In this document: positions 55,472-64,000 of the stretch, in pieces
Layout: each line of letters starts with the position of its first letter
How positions within the stretch are numbered: the first letter of the stretch is position 1
Assembly: GCF_003014495.1 (NCBI RefSeq)
Contig: NZ_PYGC01000014.1
Location: forward strand, 44,282-108,281
Direction of reading: 5' to 3'
DNA length: 64,000 bases
DNA from: Prolixibacter denitrificans
GTDB lineage: Bacteria; Bacteroidota; Bacteroidia; Bacteroidales; Prolixibacteraceae
Notes under the pieces: model-generated
What the model was told of the DNA's origin: nothing
Databases searched by the model: none
Seen by the model: only the letters and a program-made list of their open reading frames with translations
Program-made: the position numbers and the translations under genes

Positions 55472-55780
55472 ATACCTTTCAATTGATTAGCTCATAATTT
55501 ACAATACATTACTCAATTTGGCATGAGACCAAGAATACAACCGGAACAAAATTTTTATTTCTCCGGAAGCAAAATTTTATAAAAATCCTTACGAAAACTT
55601 CTTTTATAGGTTCCAAATACCAATGATTGTAATTTTCACAATAAGATCAGGCCAATAATGACAACTTCGACAGATTCCCCTACACCCCCTTATTATCTTA
55701 TAGCCTGATAGCCTGAACCTTTTGTTCATTTTGATATTTCATGAAACCTTTCTATCATTGTTTTCACTTATTCTTTTCCG
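55472..55780. other. Divergent promoter region, gene-free
   Basis: 309 AT-rich bases between the divergent UbiA-like and sigma-factor genes. It contains no ORF or strong hairpin. Promoters for both genes must lie here, but no box was found clean enough to call. Confidence 0.4.
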
Positions 55781-56359
55781 ATGCAGGATAATTCGAAGAC
55801 ATATTGCGATCGACTTATTAAGGGCGACAAAAAGGTAATTGATCGTTTATATGAAATATACCATGCTCGTATTTTCCACTTTGCGCTGAGTTTTCTTAAA
55901 AATGAAGAAGATTCATACGACATTGTTCAGGAAGTTTTTGTCAAGCTTTGGGAAAAGCGGTCCTCATTCAGAAAAGGCACCAACATCGATGCCCTCATGT
56001 TTACGATGGCTAAAAACACTATTCTTTCTATTTTCCGGAAAAGGGCCAGCGAGCAGAAATACATCGAATTTCTGGGACATAGCATGCAAATCAACACGGA
56101 CGCTACATCCGAGCAAGTTGATTATTCATTTCTGAAAGCACAATACGAATCCGTTATACCAAAGTTACCACCCAAACGAAAAGAGATTTTCATTTTAAGC
56201 CGCGAGAAAGGGCTTACGAACAAGGAAATTGCCAAACTCAAAGGTATTTCAGAGAAGACCGTCGAAGATCACATTACTAAATCGCTGGCCTTTTTGAAAA
56301 AGCACATTTCACAATTTGGTATTTGGGCGCTGCTTTTTTACGCTTTATTTATCGAATAA
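55781..56359 (+). CDS. ECF sigma factor (SusCD-type), 192 aa
   Basis: Region 2 (about 21-90, YHARIFHFALSFLKNEEDSYDIVQEVFVKLWEKRSSF) and region 4 (about 118-172, LPPKRKEIFILSREKGLTNKEIAKLKGISEKTVEDHITKSLAFLKKHI). The ending (FGIWALLFYALFIE) is hydrophobic, a common feature of Bacteroidota ECF factors. Its anti-sigma gene follows after about 140 bases, so this is the ECF/anti-sigma pair of the SusCD system downstream. Confidence 0.9.
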   Translation: MQDNSKTYCDRLIKGDKKVIDRLYEIYHARIFHFALSFLKNEEDSYDIVQEVFVKLWEKRSSFRKGTNIDALMFTMAKNTILSIFRKRASEQKYIEFLGHSMQINTDATSEQVDYSFLKAQYESVIPKLPPKRKEIFILSREKGLTNKEIAKLKGISEKTVEDHITKSLAFLKKHISQFGIWALLFYALFIE

Positions 56360-56500
56360 ATATAGAACATAAACAACTCACTACCTACTCATTACACGTA
56401 AATCGACTATCAACCCGTCCCAAAACCACATTCTTTTGAAAAAAAAACGCAACAAAGAGCAGGGGATACATATTGCCTTTGCGTTGTACTTGTAATATAA

Positions 56501-57559
56501 ATGAAAAAACTGCTCGAAAAATACATTGAAGGCAACTGCTCTGAACAGGAATTGAAAGAGGCGGTAGAGTTATTGAAAGAGCCTTTTGTAAAGCCTGAAG
56601 TCAGGGAAGTGATGCAATCGCGCTGGACTGAATGTGAAAACAGTAAAGATGTAGATCTGCAAAAATCGGAAGAAATCCTGCACCAAATTCATCATCGGAT
56701 CAACCTGATGGAAGAGCAACCATCCACACTTAAGAGAATCTATCTTGGGTTTTCAAAAGTAGCTGCCATCCTCATTATTCCTTTACTGATTGTAGCAGGT
56801 GCATTTATTGTACGTACCATCAATGCGAAAAAATACCTCGCACAAACAACCGTCAGTGTACCGTTGGGAGCGACCAGCCAACTACAGCTTCCCGATGGAA
56901 CCAAAGTCTGGCTCAATTCCGGCAGTACACTTACCTACCCGCTTTCGTTTCGCAAACACCACACACGCCTGGTAGAACTGCACGGTGAAGGATATTTCAA
57001 AGTAGCCAAGGACAAAACGGCTCCGTTTATTGTCGACATGGCCGATATGGATGTGAAAGTAACCGGAACGGTTTTTAACGCCCGGGCATATGACGACGAA
57101 GCCTATGCAACAGTTGCCCTGGTGGAAGGTTCAGTTGACTTGGGAAGTCAAGCGGATAAGGGAAAGGAATTCACCAAATACGGAAGCCTCATCCCCTATG
57201 AAGTCGCTTTCCTGAATAAAAGAGACAACCAGCTAAAAATTGAAGCCAAATCAGATTTGGATAAGTACACAGCCTGGCGCGAAGGACGAACTGTTTTCGA
57301 CAACGACCCAATTGAAATTGTGGCCGACAAGTTTGAGAAACTGTTCAACGTAAAAGTAAAAATCGAGGGTAAAGACTTGCTTCAATACCGTTTTACTGCA
57401 ACGTTTGTGAATGAAACCCTTGAACGGGCATTGAAAATACTTAGCATCTCCTCGCCGATTCGTTACAAAATAATCGAAGGAGATAAAGACAGCAACGGAG
57501 CCTTCAGGCAAAGAACCATCATTTTAAGCAAAGCAAACCATAAAGAAACTGAACAATAA
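56501..57559 (+). CDS. FecR-type anti-sigma factor, 352 aa
   Basis: Helical cytoplasmic N-domain (1-85) that would hold the sigma factor, one membrane helix (about 86-107), FecR domain (115-212, with SVPLGATSQLQLPDGTKVWLNSGSTLTYP) and the C-terminal DUF4974 domain (about 265-345). The periplasmic part would receive the signal from the N-terminal STN domain of the SusC protein downstream. Length is typical. Confidence 0.92.
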   Translation: MKKLLEKYIEGNCSEQELKEAVELLKEPFVKPEVREVMQSRWTECENSKDVDLQKSEEILHQIHHRINLMEEQPSTLKRIYLGFSKVAAILIIPLLIVAGAFIVRTINAKKYLAQTTVSVPLGATSQLQLPDGTKVWLNSGSTLTYPLSFRKHHTRLVELHGEGYFKVAKDKTAPFIVDMADMDVKVTGTVFNARAYDDEAYATVALVEGSVDLGSQADKGKEFTKYGSLIPYEVAFLNKRDNQLKIEAKSDLDKYTAWREGRTVFDNDPIEIVADKFEKLFNVKVKIEGKDLLQYRFTATFVNETLERALKILSISSPIRYKIIEGDKDSNGAFRQRTIILSKANHKETEQ

Positions 57560-57680
57560 ATAAATCCGTAACCATGATTAAAAAATCTAATTCTGCATGA
57601 AAAACAAAACTCTACACTACCAGTCAAGAAATACTTGTTAAATGAATTCGCTGTAAAAGCAACTGGATAGGCTGTCTCTG

Positions 57681-57712
57681 TTGCTACAGACAATCTTACA
57701 AAAAGTATTTTG
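57681..57712 (+). promoter_or_regulatory. Possible susC promoter (TTG-21-GTATTTTG)
   Basis: TTG at 57681-57683 and GTATTTTG at 57705-57712 are separated by 21 bases, close to the Bacteroidota -33/-7 layout TTTG..TAnnTTTG, with one mismatch in the -7 box. It would give a leader of about 90 bases to the SusC start codon, containing two hairpins. An ECF-dependent promoter is also possible and would look different. Confidence 0.35.
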
Positions 57713-57725
57713 ATATCAATGTAAA

Positions 57726-57779
57726 AAAGGAGAGTGATGGCGCACCCTCCTTTCAAAACTACCTGCGGCTAACAGGTAG
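57726..57779 (+). promoter_or_regulatory. Two consecutive hairpins in the susC leader
   Basis: The first hairpin pairs AAAGGAG (57726-57732) and GTG with CAC and CTCCTTT (57747-57753), broken by one mismatch. The second pairs CTACCTG (57759-57765) with CAGGTAG (57773-57779). The two stand 30 bases before the ATG at 57809, between fecR and susC. They may end the fecR message, stabilise the susC message, or act as a leader control. Confidence 0.5.
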
Positions 57780-57808
57780 GAGTATTAATTATAAACCCGT
57801 TTAAATCT

Positions 57809-60800
57809 ATGAAAAAAATCCTGAATTTCAGGAGGAGACTGCATATACCTCTTCCTGAACAAAGCAAACGCATTATGAAACTTACGCTCATGCTGGTATT
57901 TGGGACGATATTCAGTATTTATGCTAACAATTCCTATTCGCAAAATACCCGAATATCCTTGAACCAGGAAAACGCAACAATTCACCAAGTTCTAAAGCAG
58001 ATAGAACAAAAATCAGAGTTCTATTTTGCATACAACAACAAACTAATTGACGTAAAACGCAGGGTAAACGTGAACGCTGATAATGAGAAAATCAGCGCAA
58101 TTCTTAACTCTATTTTTGCAGGAACAGACGTAACATACACGGTTCTGGATCGCCAGATTGTACTTTCATCAAAGAAAGCAATGGGCGAAAGTGCACCTCA
58201 ACAGAAAGGAAAGACCGTTACCGGAAAAGTGACTGATTCCGATGGAGGCCCCCTGCCCGGCGTCGCAGTGGTCATTAAAGGAACCACGCAGGGTACCATT
58301 ACCGATGCAAATGGTAACTACTCCATCGATAATGTGCCCGCTGACGGCTACCTCGATTTCTCCTTTGTGGGAATGAAACAAGAGGAATTATCCGTTGCCG
58401 GAAAAACGACGCTCGACGTTGTGATGAAAAGCTCGGCTATCGGCCTTGATGAGGTGGTAGCCGTTGGATACGGTTCGCAGAAGAAAAAAGTAGTGACAGG
58501 CGCCACCCTCCAGGTTTCCGGGAAAGACATCGAGAAACTGAATACGCCCAATACACTGGGAGCTCTGCAAGGAAGTACGCCAGGTGTTCAGTTGACCAAA
58601 ACCGACGGACAACCAGGCGACAGCTACAACATTCACATTCGTGGTATGGGAACCATTGGAAACTCGACTCCACTGTATGTAGTTGATGGCGTTGTGGTGG
58701 GAAGCATCGACAACCTATCACCTTCCGACATCCAAAGTGTTGATGTACTGAAAGATGCGACAGCAGCTATTTACGGTTCGCGTGCTGCCAACGGTGTTAT
58801 CCTGATAACCACAAAACACGGACGCAACAACGAAAAAACAACTGTAACCTACGATGGTTATTACGGTTGGCAAAATGTGTACCGGACAGCCAACACGTTA
58901 AATGCTCAACAATATTTGGCCATCGTTAACGAAGGAATGGTAAACAGCGGACAGTTGCCTTACGACATTACCGCAATGGCTACCAGCTTGAACGGAAACG
59001 ACAACGGAGCACAGGTTCCGCTTGTTCCTGATGCGGCAGGCATTCTGGCGGGCACCAACAAAGGTACCAACTGGATGGACGCAATTACCAATGCCAATGC
59101 GCCAATTCAGAGCCACGCAGTGAATATGACCGGCGGTAGCGCAAAATCAACCTACTCGTTAGGATTATCCTATATGTCACAGGACGGTATTCTCGGAAAG
59201 CCGGTAGCTTCGAAATACGACCGTTACAATCTTCGTATCAATAGCGATCATAAGATTATCACCAATAATGACAGAACCATCTGGAGCATCGGTGAAAATC
59301 TGAATTATTCATACAACAAAAAGAGTGGTATCGCTATTGGAAACGGTTACTGGAACGATATTTTCAATATGCAGTCATCCAACCCGTTTTTGCCGATTTA
59401 TGGTGCTCAGGGTTTATACAGCTACCCGATTCCATGGGATCACCTTCAAAACAATCCCATTGCAACCATGATTTACTCGCGCGGTTTGAATGAATCGAAG
59501 AACCACAATTTGTCGGCCAGCTTTTATACCAATATTTCACCGGTTAAAAACCTGAAGTTCACTTCTCGTTTCAGTGCGAATATTTCAGCAGGCAGCTATC
59601 GTTCCTTCCAGCCCACCTATGAGCTGGGTTCGGTATCGACTTCTACTACAGCGGTAGGAAATTCGGTTAACAACACCACGCAGAACATGTATGTGGGTAT
59701 GAACTGGATTTGGGAAAATACCCTGACCTACGATTTTACCATTAACGACGACCATAAATTCTCTGTTTTGGCTGGTCAGTCTGTTGAAAGAGACGGATTG
59801 GGGGAATCGATGAATGCTTCCAATCAGAATAACATCTTCAACACCTTTGAATATGCTTACTTGTCGAACACACCGACCACTTCATCAACCGGAACGGTTG
59901 TTGGCGGCTCAGCCTGGGGCAAAGGAGGAATTCTCTCCTACTTCGGTCGTTTGAACTACAGCTACAAAGACAAGTACCTGTTTTCAGCAGTTGTACGTAA
60001 CGACGGTTCGTCGAACTTTGCATCGGGACATCGCTGGGGTACATTCCCCGCATTCTCTGCAGGATGGGTGATATCCAGCGAACCATTTATGGAAAACACC
60101 CAATCGTGGCTCGACTTTTTGAAATTGCGTGCCAGTTGGGGTGAAAACGGAAACCAATCCATTGATAACTTTCAGTATCTCTCGACTATTCAAACCGGGG
60201 GAACCGGCGCAGGTAACTATTATACCTACGGCGATAAAACGGTTCAAAGTCCGGCTGCCTATCCGAATATTCTGGCCAACCCCAACGTTACCTGGGAGAC
60301 CTCAAAACAAACCGATATTGGTTTGGATGCGAATTTCCTGAACAACCGTCTGACATTCAGCTTCGACTGGTACGACAAAACCACCGACGGCTGGCTGGTA
60401 CAGGCTCCGCTCCAGGACATTTACGGAACAAATGCTCCTTACATCAATGGTGGAAATATTCAAAACAAAGGATATGAGGTTAGTCTTGGATGGCGCGACC
60501 ATATTGGCAAATTCAAGTACAGCGTTAACGCCAATATGTCCTACAACGACAACAAAGTGACAAAAATAGCCGGCGACGGAACCATCTTTGGTAAAACCGG
60601 TTTTTATGGAAACAACAGCTACTGGTACGTTGCCAAAGTCGGACTTCCTGCCGGAGCATTCTATGGCTATAAAACCGATGGCATTTTCCAGAATCAACAA
60701 GAAGTACAAAGCTATACCAACAGCGACGGCGGTATGATCATGCCAGATGCCGTTCCTGGTGATATTCGTTTTGTTGACGTGAACGGTGATGGTAAGATTG

Positions 60801-61327
60801 ATGAAAATGACAAAACCGATATCGGAAATCCACATCCGCCCTACACTTTCGGATTAAATATCAGTCTTGAATACAGTGGATTCGACTTCTCGTTACTGGG
60901 AACAGGCGTATCCGGAAATAAAATTATTCAGGCTACCGACTGGAATTCGCTGAATGACCCGCTTGCCAACTACACCACCGGAATTTTGGACCGTTGGCAC
61001 GGAGAGGGAACATCCAATACTATGCCGCGTGTATCGCTGAATGGTAACATGAACAACAACAACCTTTCGGATATGTGGCTGCAATCAGGCGATTTCTTCC
61101 GCATCTCCAACCTCACGCTAGGGTACGATTTCAAACATTTGTACAATGCCATGCCTCTGCAACAAGCTCGTTTGTATGTTACCGTGCAGAATGCGTATAC
61201 GTTTACCAATTACAGAGGAATGGACCCGGAAGTTGGATATGCTCCGGACAAATGGTCACAAGGAATTGATATAGGATACTATCCTTCACCAAGAACTGTA
61301 ATGGTCGGTGTTGATCTTAAATTCTAA
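57809..61327 (+). CDS. SusC/RagA-type TonB-dependent outer-membrane transporter with STN domain, 1172 aa
   Basis: Signal segment, STN domain (about 50-121) which is the signalling part that talks to FecR, a carboxypeptidase-regulatory-like domain (136-208, TVTGKVTDSDGGPLPGVAVVIKGTTQGTITDANGNYSI), the SusC box DEVVAVGYG (214-222), plug (about 225-335, with LYVVDGVVV and DVLKDATAAIYGSRAANGVILITTK), then a roughly 830-residue barrel that ends TVMVGVDLKF. It imports oligosaccharides or similar compounds, powered by TonB. The STN domain confirms an ECF/FecR-controlled system. The substrate cannot be read from the sequence. Confidence 0.95.
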   Translation: MKKILNFRRRLHIPLPEQSKRIMKLTLMLVFGTIFSIYANNSYSQNTRISLNQENATIHQVLKQIEQKSEFYFAYNNKLIDVKRRVNVNADNEKISAILNSIFAGTDVTYTVLDRQIVLSSKKAMGESAPQQKGKTVTGKVTDSDGGPLPGVAVVIKGTTQGTITDANGNYSIDNVPADGYLDFSFVGMKQEELSVAGKTTLDVVMKSSAIGLDEVVAVGYGSQKKKVVTGATLQVSGKDIEKLNTPNTLGALQGSTPGVQLTKTDGQPGDSYNIHIRGMGTIGNSTPLYVVDGVVVGSIDNLSPSDIQSVDVLKDATAAIYGSRAANGVILITTKHGRNNEKTTVTYDGYYGWQNVYRTANTLNAQQYLAIVNEGMVNSGQLPYDITAMATSLNGNDNGAQVPLVPDAAGILAGTNKGTNWMDAITNANAPIQSHAVNMTGGSAKSTYSLGLSYMSQDGILGKPVASKYDRYNLRINSDHKIITNNDRTIWSIGENLNYSYNKKSGIAIGNGYWNDIFNMQSSNPFLPIYGAQGLYSYPIPWDHLQNNPIATMIYSRGLNESKNHNLSASFYTNISPVKNLKFTSRFSANISAGSYRSFQPTYELGSVSTSTTAVGNSVNNTTQNMYVGMNWIWENTLTYDFTINDDHKFSVLAGQSVERDGLGESMNASNQNNIFNTFEYAYLSNTPTTSSTGTVVGGSAWGKGGILSYFGRLNYSYKDKYLFSAVVRNDGSSNFASGHRWGTFPAFSAGWVISSEPFMENTQSWLDFLKLRASWGENGNQSIDNFQYLSTIQTGGTGAGNYYTYGDKTVQSPAAYPNILANPNVTWETSKQTDIGLDANFLNNRLTFSFDWYDKTTDGWLVQAPLQDIYGTNAPYINGGNIQNKGYEVSLGWRDHIGKFKYSVNANMSYNDNKVTKIAGDGTIFGKTGFYGNNSYWYVAKVGLPAGAFYGYKTDGIFQNQQEVQSYTNSDGGMIMPDAVPGDIRFVDVNGDGKIDENDKTDIGNPHPPYTFGLNISLEYSGFDFSLLGTGVSGNKIIQATDWNSLNDPLANYTTGILDRWHGEGTSNTMPRVSLNGNMNNNNLSDMWLQSGDFFRISNLTLGYDFKHLYNAMPLQQARLYVTVQNAYTFTNYRGMDPEVGYAPDKWSQGIDIGYYPSPRTVMVGVDLKF

Positions 61328-61346
61328 TCGAAAAAACTTTATTCGA

Positions 61347-63122
61347 ATGAAAAAAATAATTATATATTTCCCTATACTCCTGATATTTGTCTTATCAGGA
61401 TGTTCACAGAGTTTTCTGGATACAAAGGATTTGAGCCAGAAAACGACTGCTAACTTCTATCAAACCCCGTCGGATGCCGCACAGGCTCTGACCGGAATTT
61501 ACTCTTCGTATGTCTCAGCCATGGACCCAAACAATGGAGGCTCCATCTTCCTGCTTTCGGAACAGATGTCAGACGAATGCTTCAGTGGAGGTGGCCAGCA
61601 CGATAACCAGGGAGCCATGGATCAATGGCAGGAATCAAAAACCGACCAATATGCCGGAACCTGGAAATATTACTATCAGGGAATTTTCAGGGCCAACACC
61701 CTGATTAAATACATCGATCAGGTAAAAGGATGGTCAAAAGACGACAGAGCCCAAACGCTGGGTGAAGCCCGGTTCATGAGGGCCATGAACTATTTCGACT
61801 TGATGCGCCTGTTTGGTGGACCGGTTAGCGGAAAAATGATGGGCGTTCCACTGATTACCGACCCTGATTATCCGTCAGCTAAAAGAGCATCAGTCGACAG
61901 TGTTTATGCACAAATCGCATCCGACCTGAAATTTGCCATCGACAGCATGCCAGCAGTGGCCTACAAATCGCTGGAACCAGGTCATGCTACCAAATGGGCT
62001 GCCGAGGCTTTAATGGCTCGTGTATTCCTTTTTTATAATGGTCAGGCTTATGGAAGAACTTACAACAGTTCGTCAGCAACAATGCCTTTGGCAGACGGCA
62101 GCCAGGTAACCAATGCACAGGTAGTTGGCTGGGTAGATGACTGTATTTCCAGCAGTGGCTACTCGGTTGAACCGACGTTTGGTAATCTTTGGCCTTATTC
62201 CTACAAAAGCGACAATAACAATTACCCGTATGCCGTCGATAATGGCTTGGATTGGGTAGGCGATGACGGTGCAGGAGGTGACAACCCCGAAGCAGTTTTC
62301 CAGATTGTTTATTCCACCTTTGGAGGATGGAATGACAACCAAAGTACCTCATATGCCAACATGATCAATTTGTTCCAAGGGTGGAGATTGCAGGGAACCC
62401 TTCCTTTCGGCTACGGCTGGGGATGGTGTACAGTTAGCCCGACCGTTTTCAACACGAACAGTTGGTTTGCCAATGGTGACAAACGTAAAGTTGGTTCTGT
62501 ATGCGATGTCAGTGATCCGAATGAAGGCGTTACCCCATCATATACCTGGGGTGGCGATCTTTGGGAAGAGACCGGATACTGGCAAAAGAAATATGTTCCA
62601 ATTAACGTAGAAGCTCCTGCTAGTGCGGGTGCAACCGGAAATATGTGGAACTACAGTCACGAGCTGTTCCCGGATTTGACTTATAACACGCAAACCGACA
62701 ATACGCAGAACCTGATTCTCATTCGTTTCTCTGATGTATTGTTAATGGGAGCCGAATTAGGAAGTTCGAATGCACTTTCTTACCTGAACCAGGTTCACGC
62801 TCACTCAGGCTTGGCTGATTTAACCGAGGTGACGTTGGCAAATATCCAGAAAGAACGCAAAGCTGAATTGGCTTTCGAAGGCATACGTTACTGGGATGAG
62901 TTGCGTTGGGGCACAGTCGAGTCTGACTTGAACGCAGAGAGTGGAGTAACCATTTGGAATGCTGCCGTACAAACGACTTACACTCCTAATGTCGCTCGTT
63001 TCAAAGCTACCAAAGGTTTCTTGCCAATTCCCGAGACGCAAATTACGCTCTCTGACAATGAACTCAAGCAGAACGATGGCTGGACAGCAGCTGATGGTGA
63101 CCGTGTTTACCAGGGGAATTAA
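61347..63122 (+). CDS. SusD/RagB-family surface lipoprotein, 591 aa
   Basis: Lipobox ending at Cys19 (VLSGCSQSFLD). Marks of SusD: FLDTKDLSQKTTANFYQTPSDAAQALTGIYSSY near the start, RFMRAMNYFDLMRLFGG, and the C-terminal QKERKAELAFEGIRYWDELRWG with FLPIPETQITLS. The protein caps the SusC barrel and binds the glycan. ATG 61347 is chosen because the frame's earlier start at 61308 would lie inside the SusC gene and lack a signal peptide. It follows SusC after 19 bases. Confidence 0.94.
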   Translation: MKKIIIYFPILLIFVLSGCSQSFLDTKDLSQKTTANFYQTPSDAAQALTGIYSSYVSAMDPNNGGSIFLLSEQMSDECFSGGGQHDNQGAMDQWQESKTDQYAGTWKYYYQGIFRANTLIKYIDQVKGWSKDDRAQTLGEARFMRAMNYFDLMRLFGGPVSGKMMGVPLITDPDYPSAKRASVDSVYAQIASDLKFAIDSMPAVAYKSLEPGHATKWAAEALMARVFLFYNGQAYGRTYNSSSATMPLADGSQVTNAQVVGWVDDCISSSGYSVEPTFGNLWPYSYKSDNNNYPYAVDNGLDWVGDDGAGGDNPEAVFQIVYSTFGGWNDNQSTSYANMINLFQGWRLQGTLPFGYGWGWCTVSPTVFNTNSWFANGDKRKVGSVCDVSDPNEGVTPSYTWGGDLWEETGYWQKKYVPINVEAPASAGATGNMWNYSHELFPDLTYNTQTDNTQNLILIRFSDVLLMGAELGSSNALSYLNQVHAHSGLADLTEVTLANIQKERKAELAFEGIRYWDELRWGTVESDLNAESGVTIWNAAVQTTYTPNVARFKATKGFLPIPETQITLSDNELKQNDGWTAADGDRVYQGN

Positions 63123-63146
63123 TCGAACTTCTAAACATCGAAAAAA

Positions 63147-63923
63147 ATGAGAAAATATAGAATCATATATAGTCTAATCGCTATTCTGTCACTGTTTTTC
63201 ACAGCATGTGACCCGATAGTAAGCAACGATGGTAGTCTCGGAGACCTTCTGACTGCCGATCAACTCAGTTTGGATGTTCATGCCACCACCGATGGCGGGA
63301 ACCAAATTGTCATGATCAATAATACGCCCAATGCTGCAGGTATGTGGCAAACAGGAGTGGGAACTTCAACTGTTCAGAATGATACAGTTTTGTTGCCGTT
63401 CCTCGGTGATAACACAATCTATTTTTATGCCACTTCAGCAGGCGGAATTGTGAAAGATTCCGTAACCATTAATATTTCAACCATTGATCATGCCCTCTCA
63501 CCTACGTGGACCAAACTGGCAGGAACTGGTTCGAAGACCTGGGTTTGGGCGACCGATATTCCTGCGGATTATGCTCCCGGAGTACAAGCAGGTATGTGTT
63601 ACGGAAACGGTGGTTACCTGGCAAGTAACGCTCCTGCTTGGTGGATGAACGGTCAGTCTGCATTAGCTGGTTGGGGCGTAGCCGATGATCAAATGACATT
63701 TGACTTAAACGGTGGTGCCAACTTCACATTAGTGACCGGAAATAACCAAACGTTAGATGACGGCTCGCCAAAAGGTTTGCCGGCGGGAACGTACCATGGT
63801 TCATTCAAATTCGATATGACCAAAACCAAAGCAACGGTGAATGCCCCATCAGCAACGGGAGGAGATAACTGGTCAATCGGAACGTTAACCTTCAAGGGGG
63901 TACATTGTCTTGTCCTGAAATAG
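63147..63923 (+). pseudogene. Truncated SusCD-associated lipoprotein (cut by an IS)
   Basis: Lipobox ending at Cys21 (FFTACDPIV), then a Ig/PKD-like domain (LSLDVHATTDGGNQIVMINNTPNAAG) and a C-terminal beta domain (TWVWATDIPADYAPGVQAGMCYGNGGYLASNAPAWWMNGQ...FDLNGGANFTLVTGN...SIGTLTFKG), as in glycan-binding lipoproteins behind SusD. The native frame is interrupted at base 63906, where the IS begins; the last residues CLVLK and the stop come from the IS. So the gene has lost its C-terminus and the product ends early (258 codons). Confidence 0.8.
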
Positions 63924-64000
63924 GTTTACACAAAAAGTAAACTTATGGCAGGATTTAGTATGTATAGCGAGAGGTTTATAAAACAAGTCGTTAACGAAGT
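63906..64000 (+). mobile_element. Left end of an IS3-like insertion sequence (partial)
   Basis: The element starts TGTCTTGTCCTGAAATAG at 63906, a typical TG-starting IS3 end, with the subterminal inverted repeat GTTTAC (63924-63929) and GTAAAC (63937-63942). The ATG at 63945 opens an OrfA-type frame reading MAGFSMYSERFIKQVVNEV, as in IS3-family transposase OrfA of Bacteroidota. The rest lies beyond the window. Confidence 0.75.
63945..64000 (+). CDS. Transposase OrfA, N-terminus only (partial)
   Basis: Nineteen codons are visible: MAGFSMYSERFIKQVVNEV. The YSERFIKQVVNEV pattern is the HTH start of IS3-type OrfA proteins. Runs off the right edge. Its start might also be the second ATG (63960). 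Confidence 0.7.
   Translation, partial: MAGFSMYSERFIKQVVNE

Overview
The window is a piece of a Bacteroidota chromosome, most likely class Bacteroidia and probably a Prolixibacteraceae/Marinilabiliales-type marine or sediment anaerobe. The genus is inference. The phylum rests on an ECF sigma/FecR/SusC/SusD block, a PUR-family DUF3276 protein, DUF1573, DUF5916 and DUF6261 proteins, an unusually long NusB, many lipoproteins with a clear lipobox, and promoter-like boxes of the TAnnTTTG type. No rRNA, tRNA, CRISPR array or integrase was found.

Layout. Bases 1-7190 are accessory: two lipoprotein or secreted ORFans, a run of small palindromes, a DUF6261 gene preceded by six copies of an exact 41-bp tandem repeat, and then a visibly AT-rich row of plus-strand ORFan genes (DUF2806, a membrane-anchored barrel-like protein, a tiny two-helix membrane protein, three exported proteins). 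From about 7.2 to 31 kb lies core housekeeping: an AmpG-like MFS carrier, a SulP permease, lgt, secA, ferritin, NADP-isocitrate dehydrogenase, dnaX, a glutathione peroxidase, photolyase, threonine aldolase, rhomboid, then nusB-DUF1573-yajC-ybbR-coaE-dnaJ-like, DUF3276, an M48 lipoprotein protease, folD and ffh. From 31 to 48 kb: a DUF5916 outer-membrane protein, a four-PAS hybrid histidine kinase, a SemiSWEET, argS, an AraC-methyltransferase fusion, acs, an exported isoaspartyl methyltransferase, an Asp/Glu racemase-like protein, a FemAB-like ligase and speA. From 48 to 52.7 kb is a copper block (HMA-AraC regulator, CopA ATPase, small HMA chaperone) followed by a b561-like/YceI pair. From 52.7 kb to the end is a glycan-use region: a GH5 lipoprotein and, beyond a divergent UbiA-like gene, ECF sigma-FecR-SusC-SusD-lipoprotein. 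The last lipoprotein gene is cut by the left end of an insertion sequence that runs off the window.

The most rewarding observations are: (1) dnaX is split by a run of ten A residues with a hairpin directly behind it, and the -1 frame stays open to give a full-length tau-like protein, which points to programmed slippage; (2) the IS insertion that truncates the SusD-associated lipoprotein; (3) the 41-bp six-copy repeat carrying a near-palindrome in each unit; (4) the membrane-anchored, lipocalin/Cap15-like protein beside DUF2806; (5) the metal-binding-domain/AraC fusion that probably senses copper; (6) a UbiA-family protein that has lost its second Asp-rich motif; and (7) two neighbouring genes that share a nearly identical 30-base leader.
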